A DNA stretch of 64,000 nucleotides from Yamagishiella unicocca (GCA_003116995.1 BDSL01000035.1:558001-622000); one strand, 5' to 3'; numbered from the stretch's first letter, positions 1 through 12,720 are shown. A program made the numbers and translations. Notes: generated by a model not told the origin, from the sequence alone.

Positions 1-79
1 AGATGGTTCTGTCTTCCATCTGCTCGCGAGACTTTTTCTGTTAAGGTCATGATACAACAGCGTGTACGTATGCATGTAC

Positions 80-2762
80 CTGTTCTTGACCAGCCAGTAG
101 TCAAGCCCGTCTTCGGTGGTGCCATAGCCCATCAACAGGACGACATGGTCCGATGTATCATAGCTCTGTATGTACAAAGATATGTGTGGGCATGTTGGCT
201 GTAAGCTGGCATACATAACATGCCAAATTACAGCAGCACGGCATAAGCAAGCCTACCTAGATAAGCTGTATATATATACCCTCCGTATTATACAGTAGTT
301 TCCTTATCAGCAGTTCCCCTTTGCAGTTCCCTTCTTATGTACAGAAGTGCAAGCAGCACCACCAAATAGGGACTAAATTAACCGATGATGACTCTATTTA
401 GCTACGTAGGAAACCCCCATAAGCTGTGACTTGTATACCTAATATATGCTGGCGGATGGCGGCTGTCCCGTTCTCCATCCACTACTACTTATCCATGATG
501 GTGGACGGAACGGACCTGTTGCCTCCTCGAGATCCACGACCTACCTGGGGGCACTCTGGGTTGTAGTAGACCCCATCCGAGTAGAACTGGAAGGACTGCT
601 CCCCCGCATACATGACCACGGCAATGGGGCCTTTCAGGTGGACAGCCTCCATCAGGGCCTTGGTGTCGTTGGCCGGAACGCTCATGTAACCGGAAAAGCG
701 GCCGGTCAGGGGCGCGGGCTTAACCTTCTTGGACAAGCGAGTCGGGGATGAGCTTGAAGCCGCCGAGGAATTTTGGGGCGAGAATTCAGGGCCCCTGCAT
801 ATGCCGTTCTGTCCAATGTACGGGTAGTCCGTCTCCTGGGCGATACCTCCGGAGTCCACCACGTACTGCACGGCGCTGTATATGTCGCCTGACAGACGAT
901 CGTGATGTTTGCATGACGGACAAGAAGAAGGTAGGTGAATGAGGAAGACGTAGGGTTAGTCCGTACGTAATAAGCGAGGCAAGCGCATCAAATCCCAACG
1001 TCCCATCCAATCCCGAATAAATTTCAGTTTCATGATGAAACCTGAGACTTAAAACTAGATAGGTAGACTGCGGCGACCTACCCCGCCCAAACCATAACAC
1101 ACGCGTACACGTACACCAACTGAATGAAGTTGTGCGACTGCTGCCCTGCTGCCTGCGTGCTGCTAAGTAAACGCAGCCCGGTTCCCGCCGTGCTCGCGCG
1201 CACCGTCGCCTCACCTCCAAAGCACCCACCAACGTCATAGTTCCAGGCGCAGTCCACCAGCTGCTGCTCACTGAACGACAGGGACTGGCCTGTGGGGAGG
1301 CGGGTGGTGGGCGGGAGCGAGGGCGGCGGGAGGTAGAGAAGGCAGGAACCGGGTGCGTGCGTGGCAAGGAGTGGGTACCTACGTCCGTACGTATCATCAC
1401 ATGCGCGAGAATACACCCGCGCCTACGTATACGTACCTGTTGCCAAGTACCATGCGGCCTGCATGGCGCCAGCAGTGCTGTGTGCCTGCGTTGAAAAAAC
1501 AACATTGCTAGAGAATTATTGCTACGTACTGGTATATCGTTGCTTGTTGCTTCATCCGTCTATCTGTAGCGCTACGTCATGGGTAGTATCGTACCAAGCA
1601 ATCAACGGGTCATAGCTTGTAATAAAAATAATCATCAATGGCTGGTACAAAAAATCTATTTCTTGCTTGGCTTTTCATACTACGTACTTGGCCCCCAAAT
1701 CCAGAAAAAGGAGGTAGGAATGTATGATCAAATAATCCGCCAGTAAAAACTCCGCTAGCTAAGAAACAGCTAACAACGAAGTGTGTCTGCAGCTGCGCAA
1801 TTTAAGCAGTTAAGAAGGAATCCTTAAGTTAGGGCTAGCATGCACACATACCGGGTAAGGATTTTGCTAAGAAGGGCGGCACCGGCAGCTTCTTAGCACT
1901 GAAGTTACTAAGTAAAGGCAATGCCCCTTACTGCGTAGCTTAAGGTTTTTCTTAGCTAAGAAAGCGTTACGCCGCTTTTTATTTGTGCAGCGTAACGTTA
2001 CGCGTAACGTAACGTAACTTGCCTAAGGGGCTGCATGTATGCCCGCCGTCCTCGCTGCATGCAGCTTCTCATCCTGTTAAGTTGCTAAGTAGTTGATTAT
2101 TTAACCCTTACAGCCGTTTGGCAGGGTACGTATGTACCATATAGCCCACTACTACCTACCTAACATGTTTTCGTTGTTCTACCTGGCACGCCCATTATCG
2201 TAGTAAACAGTAGAAACCCTTACACCGCCGGATGGACCACGACCTATCTACGTTATTGCGAAAGCGCAGCCCTGAGCTGTTTGCTTGCATCCCTGATACG
2301 TACGCATGCACGATTGATGCGGTTGTCCCTGCCTGACGACTACGGCGGTAGGTGCCACATTGTCAAAGAACATACATACAACTTCAATTTGCTCATCAGT
2401 TCACAGTAGTCACGCACACGAACTCACCCAGCAGCTTCCACATTGCACCTGGTCCTTGACTCCGGGGCCGTCAGCCCCCGTGCCCCGCCAGTCCACCGTC
2501 TGAGGCAGCTGGTCATCCGGCAGAACCCGCTGGTAGGTGGGGATCGGGTCAGGACCCGCCGCGGCGGTGCTTTGCGATTGGGGCGCCACATCACTCTCGG
2601 GGGCCACCCGCTTCCGCAGGCCCAGCCTGGTGGCAGACCACTCCATATGGCTCATGTGTGAAAACTGGTTGTGAGCCAAGGTGTAGGTGGGGCAAGCGGC
2701 TCCAGCTACCTGCTGATGGGACTGGCAGGTGCTGTTGCGGGCACTGCGGTTGTGGTCATTCA
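80..2762 (-). CDS. CfaD-like cysteine peptidase, I29 inhibitor and C1A catalytic exons (3' end beyond window)
   Basis: Five minus-strand exons with consistent phases: 2762-2428, 1485-1437, 1289-1215, 888-545 and 165-80. The first encodes the second half of an I29 propeptide inhibitor (YTLAHNQFSHMSHMEW) and the mature N-terminus (LPQTVDWRGTG). Catalytic features are seen: the oxyanion Gln in VKDQVQ, Cys in QCGSCW joined across an intron to AHSTAGAMQAAWYLATG, then SFSEQQLVDC, His in DHVVLLMGYG and Asn in YWLVKN. The last codon is split at the donor at 79/78, so the usual Ser-Trp-Gly and C-terminus lie left of the window. Papain-family enzymes are synthesised as zymogens and cut proteins in lysosome/vacuole-like compartments or outside the cell. 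The first I29 helix was not found. Adjacent plus-strand exons look like this gene's own middle part in inverted orientation. Family assignment is firm; whether the locus is functional is doubtful. Confidence 0.88.
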
Positions 2763-2948
2763 CTAGCGTAGGTTGCAGGTTGCGTCGAGTGTATGATTAC
2801 CTGGCTTGCGACTCGCTCATCGCACACTCCCCGCCGCCGGCCCTTGCGGTTCGTTGCTGCATGCTGGATGGCGATCTATCGATCGGCACATACACACACG
2901 CAATATCGTTATTTGCCCCAACCAATCCATCCATTCGTACACATACAG

Positions 2949-5900
2949 GGCATCGCGTGGTACGTGTACCCCAAGTTCAACAAGCAGGTGTGCTGGATAG
3001 CACCATCCACACCCTTTGAACCCTCAATGGTACGTCCATCCCTATGGCAGGCTGGCTGGGGGTTATTACCCTAAGGTAACCCGGGCCCCCCGTTACCCAG
3101 GTTGTCAAGATGCATCTGCACCAGCAGCCAGTATGGTAGCCACCGTTCGTTAACAGTAATGCGTACACGGCATGACGCGTGTTATAAAGGGTATATATTA
3201 TAAATAAACCCGCCGCTCATCATGATGTGACATCTGCTGGTCATAATGTCACTCATGCATAATGCATGTTTGGTTCATAATAATGCCATTTATGCTGCAG
3301 CAGCAGGCTCTGGCAGTAGCTATGAACATCCGTACAGGGTCATACACATTATATATATGCACGCGTGATCTCATTCATACATACATAACGTATGGCTGCT
3401 TCGTTCCAGTATCGCTGCTGCCAGCAGTATGGCTGCTGCCGGTCATAATGCTTTACCATTCATATTTCTTGCACGCACTCATGTTTGGCATCCATGGGCT
3501 CATACATCCAGGCAGGGCGCTTCCGTTGGAGTAACCGCGCGGAACCCCCAGAAGTAATGATCGCGAACAACATAACGCAGCAGGAAATAAATAGATGCGA
3601 TAGATAGGTTGTGCCGCCTGGGTGATTGCCATCGCGAAGCTACATACCGACCGTTAGCTAGCTGGTCCATTCTTTTCCATTACGCGCTGCTGCCACCGCT
3701 GCATCCGCCCCCCCCGCCCGCCGTCGGCCTGCCTTCGTTGCGTATTTGGTTATTGGTATTATACCTTTGCTGCTAGCTGCTGTAGTTGTTCCAAGCCATC
3801 CCCGCCGCCCAGCCATCGCCGCTTTACCGGAGTCTATTTCATTCGCTGTGGTGCGGTTGCACGGAGATACATGCAATGGATCTTAATCATAATACGCACA
3901 CGCACGTGCGCGCTCATGCAGGCGCTGACGACGCTTCCCAACATATCCGACTGGACGTACGCGGGTACGGAGCAGATTGGCAGGACCAAGGCAATCCTGT
4001 GGCAGGTATGTGGCCACGCATGCATGGGTGCGCGCGTGCGTGCATTGCAGTAGGAGTAGTGGGAGAACGAAAAATGAGGAATTGGCGATAGATGGGGCGA
4101 GCGAGATTGGTGCATTTCGTTATAACACCGGGCGAGGACTCTGGCTTCAGTTGAGGGAGGCGCCCAGCCAATGGCGAGCAAGCTCTAAATGAGCCATGTA
4201 TGTCTACATGCATACCGCGCCACTCTTATCAAACCCGTATCGGTATACTATGCGTATGGCGTATATTTAATTACGTACTGCTCGAGTAAATCCGGTACCG
4301 TTTAAGTACAGTAAATATTAGCCCCACATGGAACGAAGCACTCATGAATTCATGACGGATTTATCCCACACTTGGACGTGGATTATGTTAAGAAACGCGC
4401 TGTTATCAGTGTTAATTCTACGCAGCTACGTATGTGTGATGCCTATCTCTGCCTAATAATAGATAGCATCCACACAGCACAATTCTATAGAAGCACCTAG
4501 CTACCACTCACCTACCTATCTGTACTTCCAATCATTGGATCGCTCGTCAGTGTAGAGCACTACTGTAGTACCTACCGCCGGGTAATTATAACGAACCTAT
4601 CTACCAATATCTGAATGGTGCAACCTCCGTCGCTCCGCCTTCGTTCCTCCCGCTTGCAGCAATCCTACATAGACGCCGATGTGACCACACGGCAGACCAT
4701 CTACGTGGACTCCAAGGGCCGTCCACTGAAGCTGATCAGTAAGTTAGCTGTTAGGGGACGGACCCGCCGTGGGTTGCTTGCTATCTCGCTCGCTCGTTAT
4801 ATATATAAAGGCTAATACAAGGTCTAGTCGATTCGTTGACCTATCTAGGGGGTCAAAGTTGTTATGTAGTTATGTACGGCAGCAGCTGTGATATTATCGA
4901 TGTACACTCGGGGAACGGCGCGTGTAGTACGTACTATCTACATATCTGCGCAATTGGGGATTGCCCCGCTCACTCGCTCGCCGCTGGTGCCTTCATAGGC
5001 AGTTAGGATAGGGCAGCAGCTAGACAGAAATAAAGCTACGTATATATACTGCTGCTGTAGTTTAGGCCCCCGCCGCCGCATCACCAGCAGGCCGCCTTCC
5101 TTGCTTTATTTTGGTCGTCCATATATACCTAGCTAGCTAACCCCATGCATCCCGCCCCGTCCCACACGCAAACACCCAACAGAGATGTATAGCGATGAGT
5201 ACGTCTTCGATATCACCGGGTTTAAGGCAGGCAAAGTGCATGACAGTGTGTTCAAGTTGCCGGCCCCCTGCAAGGGGGTGCAGCCAACGGATTACCCGAC
5301 AGACGCTACTGGCTCCGTATTTCACAGCGGCGACTATTGGGGATTAGACTACATACTGGACTTTGGTGACACAATTGTGTCGCCTAATACTATGACCTCG
5401 CCTATGATGATAGTAGCTCTAGGAGGTACGGGTTTCCTTCGTTGCGTGCCTGCCTCCATTTCACATATATATATATTTACATAGGATATAAATGACACAT
5501 ACATAGCTGCAAGTAATACGTACGTGCAACCTTCTATACATGCGCGCGTGCGTGGGGGCATGTATGTATGCATTGAGCGGATTATTGACGCACGAGCGCA
5601 CGCACGCATCGACCTAAGTAACAGAAGTAGATCGTCGATGCTTACTTGTCACTGCGATTATTGATTGCTTGACGCACAACGGATGCATGGCTTGCTTGGG
5701 ATGGCTGCGTATGTATGTAGCAGTAGATAGTGGGCATACATACATGCATGCGGGATCCGCTATTTACTGTTGTTCGGCATTGTACATACATAGCATATAT
5801 GTCCCGTGTTACATGTGTCCCGTGTTACGTACCTGTTGCTGCGTGCCACGCACCCAGCAGCTATCCACAGAAACCAATACTCAATCATCAAGCCTTTCGT

Positions 5901-6201
5901 TCATCCGTCCTGCCTTGCACCCTACCTACCTTGCTATGGCACGCAGCAGGGGTCTACTGCATAGACAGACTCGGCATCACATCAATCACTCCCGCAAACT
6001 CCGGTCGCCTGTCCGTCCGTCCGTCGATACTGTAGATCAATAACCCCTAGCTAGTTACCCGCGCGCCCAGTCTGACCATCCATGGCCGACGCACGCTGCC
6101 TCTTCGTTCGTCTGCTGTGCATGCGCGCAGGGGACACCTTGACGGCCACCATTACCCCGCAGTCCCGCACCGGCGCAGCCATCGCGGCAAATACCAAGTA
6201 G
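2949..6201 (+). CDS. Ependymin-like middle exons of a CfaD-like peptidase, on the opposite strand
   Basis: Plus-strand exons 2949-3029, 3922-4005, 4660-4738 and 5183-5425 (phases 0, 0, 0, 1), with two weaker ones at 5950-6018 and 6131-6197 that also keep phase. The product runs through WYVYPKFNKQVCW, LPNISDWTYAGTEQIG, TIYVDSKGRPLKLI and YSDEYVFDITGF...KLPAPCKG. As I recall the family, this matches the region between the signal peptide and the I29 domain of counting-factor-associated protein D-like peptidases. No start codon or signal peptide precedes it on this strand. The preceding sequence (YDGLVDGGRLRLDVYGG) lies on the minus strand at 6641-6740 and ends in phase 0, exactly what the 2949 exon needs. 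The last two exons (CIDRLGITSITPANSGRL, DTLTATITPQSRTGAA) are unrecognised; reading on gives a TAG at 6199-6201. Best read as an inverted internal block; an independent gene is less likely. Confidence 0.7.
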
Positions 6202-6640
6202 GAACGTTGCTAGTAGTTATCGTCCCCAGCCAATCAACAAGCAACGAAATGCCCCAAACTAACAACCGAGCGAACGAAGCCAACCCAGCGAATGATGGAA
6301 TAATGAATACCATACATACGTATGGCTCATTACAACATCCGTCCTAAGACGGATCATCGCTCGAGTACTGTTGTATGTGTCCTTCATACCAATCGTGTAC
6401 ATGGGTTGCGTGTTCGTTCGTTACTGCGTGCGTGTTCACTTTTAGCTTACAACGCACGTCTGCAACGTCTAATGTTCTTTCCCAGTAATGTTCTTTCTTG
6501 GCATACCATACTGCTGCGTTAGCTAGCACGTTAACTACGTAACAAGCAATCCTTCCACTGCTGGCAGCAGGACAAATAAAGGGGTGTGCTGCCTCGCTCT
6601 TTGATGAGTTCAGCTTCCATCCCTGGCTACGAATACGTAC

Positions 6641-7735
6641 CTTGCTAGGCTCCAGGACGCCGCTGCTCAGCCCGCCATATACATCGAGGCGCAATCGGCC
6701 CCCGTCCACCAGGCCGTCGTACCAGACGTGGACCGGCGTCCTGAAAACAATTACCACACAAATAAGCGTACGTTTTCATCAATTGTATGCATACTGCCAC
6801 TCATGTCAGATCGCTCGCCCTGTGCTAGTTTCCGCGCGCCTCGCGCTCCCTCCCGACTTACTTGAGGCCATGAGGCAGGTATGTCGTGGAGTAGGGGTAG
6901 GTTACTGTGAACTCCAACTGCGTGCAGCGCGCGAAACATGCAACGGCGAGCGAGCGAGCGAGTAGTAGCAACATGCACGCGTACATTTAGCGATATTATT
7001 ATTATTATTATTACATTACGCCGGCACTAGGCCTGGCATGTGTTAAGGGGGCGGGGCGGTGAGGGCATCATCAGTACACCCTATACGCTCGCGCCACCAG
7101 TACCAATCCACCTCATATCGCTACGGCCCACGCCACATTGTCGCTGTGGAACACGACCAGTTAGTGCAACTCGCCGGAGGCTGGTGCTCCTGCCACATCC
7201 CTAACTCATATTTAGCGATATAATACGATAAGGGGTGGTACCTGCCTATATAACGTACGTTCAGTTTTTGTGACATCAGTGCGTGGCGACAAGGTAGATA
7301 GCTGAGGAACTCGGCTAGCGAGCGAGCGCGTGGGATGGACCAACCACTGGGTACATATATAGCACTACTATTGCTGGGCCGCCGCGCACAATGAACTATA
7401 GACCTAGGCCTGCGGGCGCGTCCGACGTGGACAGGCCAGCTGTCTACCTAGCGTCTATAGGCGTGCATATGCATATATACGTAACAACCCTTTATTACCC
7501 ATCCAGGGCGTGAGCGAGGCTATCGATCGCTACCTGCCCCTTACAGTAGGTTTCCACATACCTCGTAAGAGTCTGGCCAGCTGGGAGGCACCAACATACT
7601 ACTGCCACCTTTTGAGGGCAGCTGCCGACGCGGGCCGCTGCTCATGCCTGCTGTCCAGAGAGCCGCATTCGCCTGCTGCGACTGGCCTGCATTGACCGCC
7701 ACAAGAAACAGGCTCACAGCCCACAGCAGCGCCAT
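6641..7735 (-). CDS. N-terminal exons of the CfaD-like peptidase (signal peptide)
   Basis: The ATG at 7735 opens a 58-codon exon (7735-7562). It begins with a secretory signal peptide (MALLWAVSLFLVAVNA) and ends WPDSYE at a GTATGT donor. The next recognisable exon, 6740-6641, follows a TTTTCAG acceptor, encodes TPVHVWYDGLVDGGRLRLDV, and ends in phase 0 at a GTACGT donor. That exon must start in phase 2 while the first ends in phase 0, so a small intervening exon or a different splice site remains unplaced. The content, a signal peptide followed by a HVWYDG...RLDVYGG strand, fits the start of the N-terminal domain of CfaD-like peptidases. No continuation exists on the minus strand until the I29 exon at 2762; the matching continuation is on the plus strand from 2949. 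Confidence 0.72.
6993..7215 (-). mobile_element. 5'-truncated SINE (3' portion only)
   Basis: About 220 bp is nearly identical to the 3' part of the SINEs at 33132-33677 (minus) and 41222-41778 (plus). It includes the (TTA)n tail, the block around GCCGGCACTAGGCCTGGCAT and the segment ending CTGGTGCTCCTGCCACATCC. The tRNA-like head is absent, as expected for a 5'-truncated retrotransposed copy. It lies between the two N-terminal peptidase exons. Confidence 0.75.
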
Positions 7736-9289
7736 TCAAACAATAGATAGGTCGCGCGGGTGGGCGGGGTCGTCGCCGGCAATGCTGCTGGTAAGAGCCC
7801 GAGGCGGCAACGAACGATAATTCGCAAACGTGCGATCCCGATGGAGTCGACTTGGCTGGAGCGCCTGGCCAAATGTAACCAAAAGATCTACAGCAAGCTG
7901 TCGCAGGTTGATTTTGGCTACATACGTGCCTGCCTGACGTAGCGCTTTATAGTCGCCGTTATGGATCGCGTTGTACGGACCACCGTAAGCATATGCTTGT
8001 CATGCATCACACAATATAGTTTCGGCGCGCGTTGTACGTCTCGCCGCCATTAACTCTTTCCGTCTCATTTTATATGTCCAACCTACCGGCGGTATCATTT
8101 TTGCTCGCGATGTAGAATGTGACGGACGGAGGCTCCGTTCGTTGGCATCGCTCGTCCTCGCATCGATCGAGCCATACCAAATGCAGCCATATATACCTCT
8201 GCTGAATTAGGAGGGCGAGAGAGGCCGTTAGTACTAACAACGGCCTTACTTACGGAATCGTGATGAGCTTATAGCAAATATAAGTGATCATCTTCGTCAC
8301 ACAACTGAACGAAGTTGGGGCGGGCGTTGCCAGCTTGTCATTGCCCAAGTATTGGTCTTCCTACCTGCCTGCTGCTGCCGCGTGTACATGTCGCAATGTC
8401 GACGGCAGATAAAGTGAGGGTCCACTTCCTTGTGTTTGCGGGTTTCAGCAATGAACGCGCGCGTTTACACCCAAATAAAGCAACCCGCCCGTTCCTTCAG
8501 TTGCGGCATCAATTGCGTTGCTGTTTCGTGTGGATGGGTAGGTTGTGCGTTTCATTTTATTTGTGGTGCCTGGCGGCCGTGAAGTCCGTTGCTTGGCTGT
8601 GGGTTTCAAGTAGGATGGGAACATTATTGCTTGGCTTCGGACGCCATGTACATACGGCGCGCGGATTCGGGCACGCACCTGCTGTCTTCTTGTTTGGCTG
8701 GCCGCAGCCATCCAGCCCAACCCGTCCCCAATAGCCTGATTGATTTGTCCATAGTATCCTATGCCAGCCAGCAGGATGCATCCCAAGCAAATGGGAACGT
8801 TGGTTGGCGTCGGACGCCGTGCACGGCGGACGGAGGCGTACGTTGCGGCACTTTTCCGCGTGTTTGGCAGCCATCCAGGCTAGACCAGCAGGCGCGTTCA
8901 GCACGCAGGAGCAAGCAATACCTTACCTGTGCCTTATCAACGTAAAGGCTGAAATGTTCGAATTGTTTTTCAGTTACGGGAAGGGGCTCTTGAGGAATTA
9001 TTTCCAGTTGCTGCTGATGAAATACGTAAAGGCCTCTGACCAATTATTTACGCGTTCATAAACTTGTTTTTGAGCCTGAAAGGAGTTCGCGGTCGGCAGA
9101 AGCATTGATAAGTAGATTTGTAGAAATCGGTGGCTCGCCCCGCCCCCACCCACCGCCGGATAGCCCCCTGCTGGCCCATCACTTTTTTTGACTTCTGTGG
9201 TCACACGCTCCCCGTGCTTGGGTTACGTTATATGGCACATATTTGACCCAGATCACCGGCGGTATGCACGAGGACAGCTTGCGTGCGGG
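7736..9289. other. Gene-poor stretch upstream of the peptidase
   Basis: No convincing gene was found. A plus-strand open stretch around 7842-7910 (MESTWLERLAKCNQKIYSKL) has no recognisable domain. The segment around 8505-8600 shares blocks (GCGTTTC, GGTGCCTGGCGGCCGTGAAG, TTGGCTGTG) with 10500-10560, marking a dispersed repeat. The region probably includes the promoter of the minus-strand exon starting at 7735. Confidence 0.4.
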
Positions 9290-9405
9290 GTGTATGTACC
9301 AATACCCAGGTGGCGCGAGCGTATAGGGTGTACTAACACCCTCACCGCCCCGCCCCCGTAATACATGCTAGGCCTAGCGCCAGCGTACTCATTATTATTA
9401 TTATG
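9290..9405 (+). mobile_element. SINE 3'-end fragment
   Basis: Diverged copy of the 3' end of the SINE at 41222-41778. It has the GTGGCGCGAGCGTATA...GGGTGTACT...CCCTCACCGCCCCGCCCCC block, then a GCTAGGCCTAGCGCC version of the pre-tail motif and an (ATT)n tail. Confidence 0.6.
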
Positions 9406-10769
9406 TACCAATACCGTGGAGGGAATTTGTGCCGTTACGTACATCGACCTTGATAATTATTTTACAGTTACGGGAACAAAGGCGGCTGGGGATTTATTTA
9501 GTTCCTTCTGTAACTGCACATTTTGCCCAATAATTATTTGTTTGTTCCCGTAGGTTGGTATCGTGTAGGTACGGCGGTATAAGGTCCGGGTATCAAGACC
9601 GTGTTCCGAGTCACCGGGTAGCCGGCGGGGGCTGGCCGTGTTCCCATGTTTCCGCCTTACGTACATACGTCTGCACATTATACATTAGCCCCACGCGGAA
9701 GCAACCGCCGTGACTTGACGACGGACTGTATCCGTATTTAGGCTTGATCGTGTCTAAAAATGAGGTCTTGAATCCCTCCAGTGTAGTTTACGTAATAAAA
9801 TCGATCGAATACGGACTTCACATACCTCCGGCACACTTTTTTAGCCGGAACTCTCGTCCAATCCGAAGGCGCTTCCCACAGACAACGGCGGCTGAGCAAT
9901 CGCCCAAACCGTTTTGTGCTAGTAAATTCTCCGGTAATAACTATATATGCCGCTCATGATAGTGTTGAGGCTGCTGCGGTGTACTTCTCGTATTTCACAA
10001 AATGCCAAATAAACACGGCAGCACTGAGAAGCAAGACAGCGATGGTCAAGCACAGCAGCACTCAATCAATGAATCTCGCTGTAGATTGATTATCAGGATT
10101 CATTTTTCTTTCATCACGCTCATATTTCGTCCTGAAGGACGCCCATGGTGTTGTTTCCCGGCTTCTCAGGGCCTTGACCTTACAATGTTATAAGACATAT
10201 AAGTAACGTGCGTGGTTGTGCAGCTGGTGGGCCGGCAAGCCTTGATTGCTTGGTCGTTGTCTCTGTGCCTGGATGGGGGCCTGCCTCGCCTGTGGTGTTC
10301 TGCTCGCGTTTAGGGGATGCCCTTTGTGCTAATATTCCTTTCGCTGCTGGTTTGCGCGGTGGTTGGCACGTCTGTCTGGGTTGTGACTGTATGTTCTAGG
10401 TTCGTCCCCCTGACACTTACGCTTGCCGACTCCCTTTATTTGGGGCTGCTCTAGCTACACGTACGGCCTTTTTGTTGTCACACTTTCCCGCTGTTTCGTG
10501 CGGGTTGCGCGTTTCGTTCTGCGGTGCCTGGTGGCCGTGAAGTCGGTTGGCTGTGCTGTTGCGTCTTGGCCGCTTTGGGGGCAGGGTAGGTGGCGTCTTT
10601 ATTTGTGCCTTCCGAGGCTTTCCTGCTGTGCTCTTCCGGGCATCTGCTGGATGGGTACGTAATAGCCCCGCCCGGCTGTCGTATGGTGAGGCCCGGCATG
10701 GGGCCCTCTTCTTGTCCTGGGTTCGCCCGGGCTTGGGTTTGCCTCGGAGAATATGACTTATAATAAAAA
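9406..10769. other. Unassigned stretch with a dispersed repeat
   Basis: No gene recognised. 10490-10760 carries the second copy of the repeat seen near 8505-8600. It includes a TCTTGTCCTGGGT...CGGGCTTGG motif that also occurs near 30530 and 32090, showing that fragments of the same repeat group are spread across the window. Confidence 0.4.
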
Positions 10770-10850
10770 AATAATAATATTACGCCGGCCGGAGCCTGGC
10801 GTGTATTAATAAGGGGGTGGGGAACTGAGGGGCGGACTCCGCCCCTATAT
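10770..10850 (-). mobile_element. Diverged SINE tail fragment
   Basis: The order AATAATAATATTACGCCGG, then a CCTGGCGTGT block, then AAGGGGGTGGGG matches the 3' end of the minus-strand SINE at 33132-33677 with several substitutions. Confidence 0.45.
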
Positions 10851-11118
10851 GCCCGCATGCACCACCGGGGTATGACTTATAAAGAGGCTGGGAGCATGGC
10901 CACGACATGTATGACATGCATGCTATGCAACTAACCTTACTTGTTCCTACCATAACAATTCCCGTCTTACTTCCCGCCTATTCCCGCGCTCATATCACCC
11001 GCATGGATGCCCGGTACGCTTCATATGACTTTTACTTAAGGACTTGCCTAGGTGCCCATACCACTCGCAACGGCGGGAACACAGCTCTAGAAGCTGGGAA
11101 CACGGCCATGACACGCAA

Positions 11119-11225
11119 ACCGCGGCGGGTGACAGCGTGGACATACAGCCTAGCTGTGTGCGGGCGGCGGGTGACAGCGTGGACAGCTGTGTGCGGGCGG
11201 CGGGTGACAGCGTGGACAGCTGTGC
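11119..11225. repeat. Short 33-bp tandem repeat
   Basis: Two exact copies of a 33-bp unit (11155-11187 and 11188-11220, core GCGGCGGGTGACAGCGTGGA) and one partial, diverged copy just before them. Confidence 0.85.
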
Positions 11226-11329
11226 AGCTGGTCCTGCTTTGTAATACATACACCAGAATTAATGGATGCCAATCTGTCTTTGCTGCTGTTCACAACCAGG
11301 CCGGGTCGGGCTGGGTAACAAACAAGGGT

Positions 11330-11660
11330 TAATCGGTCCGTAGGGTCGGTTATTGGGTGGGTCATCTTCGGTTAATGGGCGTTCAACCCCCGTTAGCCTT
11401 TGGGATACCGAGTGCAAGGGTATCAAAACACATAAACCTGGGTACCCGTTTACATGCGTCGGTCGCCAGAAACTGTACTGTAACCCAACCATAGGGTTCG
11501 TTAACCGGGGTACCCGTTGGGTACCCGTTTACCCAACCACCAGGTTGGGTTACCCTTGCACTTGGTAACCGACACGACCGTTTACCGACCCTCTAACAAC
11601 GGTTGACCGACCCACCCGATACCCAACACCCTCGGTAAGCCAAAACGACCCATAACCGAC
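11330..11660. repeat. GGTTACC/GGGTACCC-rich degenerate repeat
   Basis: Low-complexity DNA built from variants of GGGTACCC, GGTTAACC, CGGTTA and TTACCC in both orientations. Similar GGTTACC-rich DNA occurs at 40940-41215. It is too irregular to be a telomeric array. Confidence 0.6.
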
Positions 11661-12720
11661 GCGTTTATGCCATAGGGGTTCCCACCAATAATAATCACTG
11701 CACATTACATTCTACTTTGCAACTTTGAGGTGCATTTTCACCTTCACTCACGGGTTAGCAAGTGCACACATAACTGCAGCTCCTTCCCCATTGAGCACCA
11801 GGCGTCACTGCCTCCAGCGTCCGTGCCTTGTGCCGTTGCATGGGGTCCACCTGTGAAGTATGGTGAAGTTGATTTCAACGAGCATTACAGCGGCGGCGAG
11901 CAAAGTACGTTGCAACAAGGCTTTTTAGTCCGTTTGCAGTGGTGTCCACTTTATAGATGATAGATGAATCTATTACAACGTGTACTCGTGGTATCGTACC
12001 CTTACCCCTTACCGGTGTGCACGCACTTGCGCTCGCTGCGCTGCCGCTCGTCCGTAACGACATCCGCCTGGGTCCGTTATTGCGAGATTATGGAAACGAC
12101 TCTCCGCGTATCCTTAATGCCAACAGTAATTAATGCAGAGCACGGTTGCTTTGACTCCGTGTTGCGTCCGGGCATAACTTGTTCTGGCAGCCTGGCACCA
12201 AGTCGCTGTGGCCTGGCTCCATTTGCCGTTGCGATAAGCGTAATGCATCGAGACGAGATGATCAAATCATCCATGTCAATCAGTTACTACTCCACCGGTT
12301 TGAAATTAGGCGCGCGATGCCGCTGGTCAAACCGCTGTCTCGCCGGACCAGTTTCCTATTCTCCTATGTTAACCTTTTCACTTGCATTTATGTGTAGGTC
12401 TTGTGGGAAATGCCAGCACTATGACTCCCACCGCTACGTGTTCGCAGCTCCGACCGCTACGTGTTCGCAGCAGCTACCATTGAATGAGCGAATTGCGTTG
12501 GTGTCGCAAAATTATGACTTGTTTAACTCCTTCTTGTTTCCTGGAGGCAGGACAGCCCGGCTGTTGTCCTAGTCATAAGGCCCTTGCTGAGTAATGAGCC
12601 AGTAAGAGGCGGAGCCCTACGTATCGAGAGAGTGTACATGCCAAACAGCTACCGGTTTGCACGCGGCCGCGCTCCCAGTTGCTTTCGCATTCCGGTTGGG
12701 GGTCGTCCGGGTGGGGGTCG
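11661..12720. other. Unassigned stretch
   Basis: No gene or element recognised. A plus-strand open frame around 11964-12572 has no recognisable domain and no coding-like composition. A short direct repeat containing CGCTACGTGTTCGCAGC lies at 12432-12475. Confidence 0.3.

Noticed and set aside
786..1505. Long minus-strand open frame overlapping the peptidase exons
   Set aside because: It has no start codon context or family match, and spans the introns and exons of the C1A peptidase in the wrong frame.
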